From Parachlamydiales bacterium (GTDB lineage: Bacteria; Chlamydiota; Chlamydiia; Chlamydiales; SM23-39), in contig PLXF01000096.1 of assembly GCA_003151315.1 (NCBI GenBank), forward strand, positions 703-10,955: 10,253 nt of DNA. The letters run 5' to 3'. The notes under the pieces were generated by a model, which made no database searches, had not been told where the DNA came from, and was given only the letters and a program-made list of their open reading frames with translations. Every line of letters begins with the position of its first letter. Position 1 is the stretch's first letter. Shown here in pieces: positions 6,027 through 10,253 of this stretch. The translations under genes were made by a program, and so were the position numbers.

Positions 6027-8153
6027 TTAGGTAAGTTGAACGCGCCCTAAAGGTTGGATGCGGATTTCCGGTACGATTTCCTGGTACGAGACGACCGATA
6101 GATCGGGGAATTCCCCTTCGATCAGTTTTCGGACGAAGCGGCGCACGTCGATCCCTGTTAGCAACACAGGTTGCTGTCCACCTGGAGGGGTAGGCTGAAT
6201 CGTATTGCGCATCGAATGCAAAATGAGCTGTACCGAATCGGGATCTAGCGCGAGATAAGAGCCTGCCGAGGTCTGTTTAATCGCTCCACGGACCATATCT
6301 TCGATTTCAGGATCGAGCAAATAGACCGAAAGGACCGATTGGCCCAGCGAATATTTGTAGCTGATATAGCGCTTCAATGAGGAACGGATATACTCGGTTA
6401 AAAGGACAGTATCTTTTTCCGACTGCGCCCATTCGCTTAGCGATTCTAAAACGGTGCGCAAATCCTTAATGGAGATCTGTTCTTGCACTAGGCGGCGCAA
6501 AATCTCGGTCAATTTTTGTAAGGGTACCAGGCGCGTCACCTCTTTGATAAGGTCAGGGAACGGTTTTTCCATGAACTCGAGGATCGCTCTGACCTCCTGG
6601 ATGCCGATGAATTCACTCGCATATTGGCGGTAGAATTTCGAAACATGGAGGATCATCACTTCAGGACCTGTCCAGAAGCGGATGCCGGCTCTTTGTAAAA
6701 TCTCCTGATACTTCTCATCAACCCACAGCGAGGGCATCCCTAAAGAGCCCTTTGATAAAATAAATGGGATATTATAGCGCCGAAGCGTCTCTTCATTTTC
6801 GTTGGTGAGAAGGTGCTTTAAAACCAATTTGCCGCGGACAATAGGCACTTCATTGAGGTGAATTGCATATTCGTTGGGTTCGAGCACAGGCGAATCGGTT
6901 CGGACGTGGACTCCCGGAAAGCGGACCCCTAAGTCTTGGTAGAGGGCGTGGCGCATTTTGGGGATCATTTGATCAATAAAGGTGAGTCCCTGTTTGTCTT
7001 TGCGCATGAGGAGTGAGATCGAAGAGCCCACTTCCAATACGACGGGGAGTGTAAGGGCGTAATCTTCGGGAGATCCTCCGGCGACGGTGTGTCCGTCCAC
7101 ATCCACTTCGCGAGAAGAAACGCCGGCCGCCGCTTTTGCAGCGACCCGTTTCGCATTGGAAAAGAAAACATAGCCGACAGTACCTAGGAGCGGTCCCAAA
7201 ACCAAAAAGGGCCAAGCAGGAAACCCGGGGATCCAAGCCATTAAAATCAAGACGGTCGCGGCGATCATCAGCGCCTTCGGTTGTCTTAAAATCTGCTCTG
7301 AGATCTCTTTACCTAAGTGGGAATCTTTCCGTTCGCTTGAAACGCGCGTGGTCACAATACCAGCTGTAATGGCGATCATCAGAGCGGGAATTTGAGAAAC
7401 CAGACCGTCACCAATGGATAGGAGGGTATAGATTTTGGCCGATTGACTCAGGGTCATTCCGTGCATCGTCACCCCGATGATCAAACCGCCGATGATGTTG
7501 ATGACCGCGATCACAATACCGGCAATCGCATCCCCCTTAACGAATTTCATCGCGCCGTCCATGGCTCCATAGAGCTGACTCTCTTTGGTCAGCCCCATGC
7601 GCAATTCGCGGGCCTGCTGTTGATCGATAATTCCTGCGCGCAGGTCGGCGTCAATCGACATCTGCTTACCTGGCATAGCGTCCAAAGTAAAGCGAGCCGC
7701 CACCTCTGCGACCCTCTCGGCGCCTTTCGTGACGACGATGAACTGGACGATCGTGATAATGAGGAAGATAACCCCTCCGACCACATAGTTTCCCCCCACT
7801 ACGAAGTTACCGAAGGCGAAGATGATATGTCCGGCGTTTGCATTGAGCAAAATCTGACGGGTGGAGGAGATGTTTACCCCAAGTCGGTAGAGCGTAGTTA
7901 AGAGGAGTAGAGAGGGGAACATCGAAAGGTGGACCGCTTTTTGGATATAGATCGCGACAAAAAGCATCGACACCGAGACGGCCAGGTTAATGGCGATCAG
8001 TACGTCGATCACATGGGGCGATACCGGGAAGATCAACATCATGATGATGGAAATAATCAGGGCCGCAAGCACGAGATCGCTCGATCCCGAGATCGTGCTT
8101 AGCGCCTTGTCGCCCCCTAGAAACCGGGTGAGGTTCTCCAGGATTTTTTTCAT
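6027..8153 (-). CDS. sctV: T3SS export gate protein SctV (CdsV/LcrD/FlhA family)
   Basis: The 708-residue inner-membrane protein is the nonameric export gate of the T3SS injectisome, coupling substrate docking and proton flow to secretion. Residues 1-335 hold about eight hydrophobic segments, beginning near 26-43 and 48-68. RLGVNISSTRQILLNANAG is at about 90-108. The FHIPEP-type cytoplasmic loop at about 150-200 includes LDAMPGKQMSIDADLRAGIID. GDAIAGIVIAVINIIGG follows near 207-223. Residues 350-708 form the cytoplasmic ring domain, including the FIDQMIPKMRHALYQDLG and IRFWTGPEVMILHVSKFYR regions. Length and motif order are those of an intact family member. The ATG overlaps the sctU stop as ATGA, with GGAG nine bases upstream inside sctU. 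Injectisome rather than flagellar identity rests on the gatekeeper and chaperone genes downstream. Confidence 0.95.
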   Translation of the reverse strand: MKKILENLTRFLGGDKALSTISGSSDLVLAALIISIIMMLIFPVSPHVIDVLIAINLAVSVSMLFVAIYIQKAVHLSMFPSLLLLTTLYRLGVNISSTRQILLNANAGHIIFAFGNFVVGGNYVVGGVIFLIITIVQFIVVTKGAERVAEVAARFTLDAMPGKQMSIDADLRAGIIDQQQARELRMGLTKESQLYGAMDGAMKFVKGDAIAGIVIAVINIIGGLIIGVTMHGMTLSQSAKIYTLLSIGDGLVSQIPALMIAITAGIVTTRVSSERKDSHLGKEISEQILRQPKALMIAATVLILMAWIPGFPAWPFLVLGPLLGTVGYVFFSNAKRVAAKAAAGVSSREVDVDGHTVAGGSPEDYALTLPVVLEVGSSISLLMRKDKQGLTFIDQMIPKMRHALYQDLGVRFPGVHVRTDSPVLEPNEYAIHLNEVPIVRGKLVLKHLLTNENEETLRRYNIPFILSKGSLGMPSLWVDEKYQEILQRAGIRFWTGPEVMILHVSKFYRQYASEFIGIQEVRAILEFMEKPFPDLIKEVTRLVPLQKLTEILRRLVQEQISIKDLRTVLESLSEWAQSEKDTVLLTEYIRSSLKRYISYKYSLGQSVLSVYLLDPEIEDMVRGAIKQTSAGSYLALDPDSVQLILHSMRNTIQPTPPGGQQPVLLTGIDVRRFVRKLIEGEFPDLSVVSYQEIVPEIRIQPLGRVQLT

Positions 8154-9013
8154 TTAAAGAGCTCCGTATTGATGTCGGGATTTTTTTCCAAAGATTCGAT
8201 CCATTTTAAAATTTCGGCCACTGCCGGATACGTTTCTTCGGGTATATATTCGGAAATTTTCCCTTTCCTGTATAGATCCCGCGCTAAATCTACATTTCGC
8301 ATGATTGGGATATTGTTTTGAATACCTATTTTAATGATCTGGTCGGCAATTACATCGATTCCCATGGTCAAAATCTTAGGAGCCGGCTCTTCTGCCGGGT
8401 CATATTTCAGCGCGACGGCAATATGTTGGGGATTGGTAATAATGGCGCGTGCACGCTTAGCGGACCCCGGCCCTTCTTGATAGGCGATCTCTCGGAATAG
8501 CTCTTTCCGCTTGCCCTTAATGTGGGGGTCCCCTTCCGTATCTTTATATTCCTGCTTAATCTCAAATTTTTCCATTTTCATTTCTTTGGCGAAGTTTTTC
8601 TTTTGAAACGCCAAATCGAAAAGGGCGATCAGCAGGAAGAAAATCCCCACGCGAATCGTAACTGTATATAAAAAGTCGTTGACCACCAATGCGCTTCCAA
8701 TTGCGGGCATCGTCACGGTGGTGATAATTTGGGGAAGCTGCTGCCAAATGACCAGATAAATAATGATCGCGGCACCCGAGATTTTCGCGATCGATTTGAG
8801 AAGCTCGACTAATACTTTGAGTTTAAATTTTTGTTTAATCCCCTCGACAGGATTTAATTTTTTTAGCTCGAATTTCATCGGTTCGAATGAAAAGACGGGG
8901 CCGTTGACGAGAAAACTAATCAAAACACCCACGATACAGACCAAAACCATGATGGGGGCGCTTGTGTATAAAATGATCTCCATGGCTTTAGCAAAATAAT
9001 TGATGATCTTCAC
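8150..9013 (-). pseudogene. sctU: sctU (CdsU/YscU/FlhB family) main part, cut off from its N-terminus by a stop
   Basis: This 287-residue frame holds most of SctU, the inner-membrane export switch that changes substrate class after self-cleavage. It carries three hydrophobic segments (about 15-37, 78-93 and 112-134), then the FEIKQEYKDTEGDPHIKGKR linker and the cleavage region ARAIITNPQHIAVALKYDP. The cleavage motif is NPQH (residues 194-197; bases 8434-8423) where NPTH is usual. The Asn-Pro pair needed for cyclisation is present. The frame is continuous with the N-terminal piece at 9226-9041, interrupted only by TAA at 9043-9041. Read through, the gene gives about 358 residues, the family length. 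The first possible restart, GTG 9013, has no well-spaced Shine-Dalgarno and would lose the first membrane segment. It is a nonsense mutation, sequence error, split gene or readthrough case. Confidence 0.85.
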
Positions 9014-9040
9014 TTCCAGCTCGGCCGAGTTGACCGCCGA

Positions 9041-9226
9041 TTACCGAAGCATCAGCAGCATAAAACTGCCGAGATTTTCGAACATGTAGGACATCATCGC
9101 TAAAGTGGCCACCATCGAGACGATAAACGTACAGGCAGCAGGGAAATCTTGCGCCTTGGCGATTTGCCCTTTTTTGCGCGCGTCTTTTAGCTTCTTAGGG
9201 GTTGCCTTTTCGGTTTTTTCAGCCAT
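9041..9226 (-). pseudogene. sctU: sctU N-terminal part, ending at a premature in-frame TAA
   Basis: This 61-residue frame is the N-terminus of SctU: the basic MAEKTEKATPKKLKDARKKGQIAKAQDFPAA signature shared by SctU/FlhB proteins, then the first membrane segment (about 32-57). The TAA at 9043-9041 comes right after LGSFMLLMLR; the next in-frame codons read SAVNSAELEV and run into the downstream piece. ATG 9226 follows only a weak purine-rich GTAAG directly adjacent to it, with a candidate promoter just upstream. It is the first gene of the sct operon. A lone 61-residue peptide would lack the rest of the transmembrane bundle and the cytoplasmic domain. Confidence 0.85.
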
Positions 9227-9250
9227 CTTACGACTAACTTTATCGGGAAA

Positions 9251-9278
9251 ATCTTATGGGCGCGAGAAAAAATCTCAA
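9251..9278 (-). promoter_or_regulatory. Candidate promoter of the sctU-sctV-sctW-scc1 operon
   Basis: On the minus strand TTGAGA (9278-9273, five of six to consensus) lies 16 bases before TAAGAT (9256-9251, four of six). Transcription would start near 9244, leaving a short leader of about 18 bases before the sctU ATG at 9226. The surrounding DNA is A/T-rich. Support is moderate. Confidence 0.4.
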
Positions 9279-9375
9279 AAATTCTTCGTCTCATCCTTTT
9301 TTGTAAAAATAAATTTTAATATTTGCAGGAAAAGGGGAGTTAGACGATTTTCTATCTGGTAAATAGATAAATATC

Positions 9376-9404
9376 TTGTGTTTTTGCTAAGGCTCCGATA
9401 TGTT
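9376..9404 (+). promoter_or_regulatory. Candidate promoter for rpmE2-prfA
   Basis: TTGTGT (9376-9381) and TATGTT (9399-9404) are separated by 17 bases and lie about 40 bases before the rpmE2 ATG. The match is three of six and four of six, so this is a weak prediction supported mainly by position in the divergent spacer. Confidence 0.35.
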
Positions 9405-9442
9405 AGATGGCAAATTTGTTCTATGAATATAGGAATATTCCC

Positions 9443-9763
9443 ATGAAAGATAAGATACACCCTACATATCAAGAAGTTCTTTTCGTCGATTCCTCGACTA
9501 ATACCCAATTCCTTATCGGTACTACTTTGCAACCGAAAGAGAAGGGGATGTTCGAAGGGAAAGAGTACCCTTTGTCCCGCGTGCCCGTTTCTTCAGCATC
9601 GCACCCTTTCTTCACAAAAGCTAATCAGTTTATCGATTCTGAAGGTCGAGTGGATAAGTTTACGAAGAAATATCAGCGTAAAACTGAGCAAGTGAAGAAA
9701 GACCAGGAAAAACAAGAAGAGTTCAAGAAAGAAGCGTTGAAAGTCGCCAAAAAGAAGAAGTAA
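9443..9763 (+). CDS. rpmE2: Ribosomal protein bL31, type B
   Basis: This 106-residue large-subunit protein is at the inter-subunit bridge. The bL31 pattern is clear: KDKIHPTYQEVLFVDSST at the N-terminus, FEGKEYPLSRVPVSSASHPFFT (about 37-58), then EGRVDKFTKKYQRK (68-80). It has no CxxC pair and no cysteine at all, so it is the zinc-free type B form. The C-terminus is extended and Lys-rich, ending in KKKK, much like the chlamydial protein. ATG 9443 was chosen because AGGAA (9431-9435) lies seven bases upstream and the family N-terminus begins there; an in-frame ATG at 9407 adds 12 unrelated residues. The TAA stop shares one base with the prfA ATG, so the two are co-translated, as in Chlamydia. 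Confidence 0.95.
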   Translation: MKDKIHPTYQEVLFVDSSTNTQFLIGTTLQPKEKGMFEGKEYPLSRVPVSSASHPFFTKANQFIDSEGRVDKFTKKYQRKTEQVKKDQEKQEEFKKEALKVAKKKK

Positions 9764-10253
9764 TGGACGAAAAGGTTCAGCAGCTCCTCAAACGGCTTCA
9801 GGAAGTCGAAGACCTGCTGGGCCAGCCCGACGTTTTTTCCGACCAGAAACGGTATCGGCAGCTTACGCAAGAGCACTCCCAACTCTCTCAGTTAAAAGAG
9901 ATTTGGGATCGGCTACAGGCTGCCGGAAAGCAGCTTGAGGAGAATCAAATTCTCCTCAGCTCTGAAAAAGACCCAGAAATGGTGCAGCTCTTACGAGAAG
10001 AGATTGCCCATCTAGAGACCGAGCAAACAGACGCTCGAAAACAGATAGAAATCCTTTTAGTTCCCCCAGACCCCCGCGACAGCCGCAATATCATCGTAGA
10101 ACTTCGAGCCGGTACAGGCGGCGATGAAGCTGCCCTTTTCGTTTCCGATTGCATTCGGATGTATCGCAACTATGCCGACAAAAAAGGGTGGAAATATGAG
10201 GTTATCTCTGCGTCCCCCTCAGAAGTGGGTGGCTATAAAGAATATATCATGTG
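9763..10253 (+). CDS. prfA: Peptide chain release factor 1, 5' part (runs off the window)
   Basis: About 163 residues are present before the window ends. RF1 releases finished peptides at UAA and UAG codons. The N-terminal helical domain (1-100, rich in Glu, Gln and Leu) is followed by PPDPRDSRNIIVELRAGTGG and DEAALF (about 101-126), the domain 2 signature of class I release factors. RF1 rather than RF2 is indicated by the sequence around RAGTGGDEAALF and by the absence of the in-frame UGA frameshift site typical of prfB. The codon-recognition tripeptide and the GGQ motif lie beyond the right edge. The ATG overlaps the rpmE2 stop (TAATG) with an AAGAAGAAG purine run upstream. Confidence 0.95.
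   Translation, partial: MDEKVQQLLKRLQEVEDLLGQPDVFSDQKRYRQLTQEHSQLSQLKEIWDRLQAAGKQLEENQILLSSEKDPEMVQLLREEIAHLETEQTDARKQIEILLVPPDPRDSRNIIVELRAGTGGDEAALFVSDCIRMYRNYADKKGWKYEVISASPSEVGGYKEYIM

Noticed and set aside
7443..7901. Long plus-strand open frame (152 codons) opposite sctV
   Set aside because: It lies wholly antisense to the conserved membrane part of sctV, has a His/Asp-rich unnatural composition and no ribosome site. It is a shadow of the sctV codons.
9350..9368. Short inverted repeat TCTAT/ATAGA in the divergent spacer, as a possible operator
   Set aside because: The arms are only five bases in A/T-rich DNA and are easily explained by chance.
9407..9442. Upstream in-frame ATG extending rpmE2 by 12 residues
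   Set aside because: The extra residues do not match bL31, and the AGGAA site is placed for ATG 9443.

Overview
The window reads as chromosome from a member of the Chlamydiae, most likely an amoeba-associated ('environmental') lineage rather than Chlamydia itself. Two gene blocks known from chlamydial genomes support this: the type III secretion (T3SS) block sctU-sctV-sctW(copN)-scc1 followed by malQ, and the rpmE2-prfA pair. The SctU N-terminus and the type B bL31 protein look strongly chlamydial. The species cannot be named from the sequence alone.

Layout. From about 9226 down to 61 every gene lies on the minus strand. The order of transcription is sctU (9226-8150, broken by an in-frame TAA), sctV (8153-6027), sctW/copN (6015-4864) and an scc1-like chaperone (4867-4412). 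These four are tightly packed, with 4-base ATGA overlaps at sctU/sctV and sctW/scc1, so they look like one operon with a candidate promoter just upstream of sctU. Next is a 326-base spacer holding a 177-bp palindromic element with 41-bp terminal inverted repeats (MITE-like) and a second small palindrome. An unrecognised 235-residue gene (4085-3378) follows with its own strong sigma-70-type promoter and Shine-Dalgarno. Its C-terminus is a CaaX-type tetrapeptide. A hairpin-rich spacer leads to malQ (4-alpha-glucanotransferase) and then a secreted transglutaminase-like/TPR protein. On the plus strand, diverging from sctU, are rpmE2 (bL31) and the 5' part of prfA (release factor 1), which runs off the right edge.

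How it fits together. SctU and SctV are inner-membrane export-apparatus components. SctU is the substrate-specificity switch and SctV the nonameric export gate. SctW/CopN is the gatekeeper that holds back late secretion, and Scc1 is its probable chaperone. MalQ serves glycogen/maltodextrin metabolism and neighbours this block in Chlamydia too, as far as I recall. The palindromic element plus the orphan gene therefore look like an insertion into an otherwise conserved arrangement.

Main points for a second look: (1) the in-frame stop in sctU, a core T3SS gene; (2) the orphan gene with a CaaX-like tail beside a T3SS operon, against a rival reading in which the tail comes from a frameshift; (3) the MITE-like element; (4) a hairpin that would bury the malQ ribosome-binding site; (5) a non-canonical NPQH self-cleavage motif in SctU.
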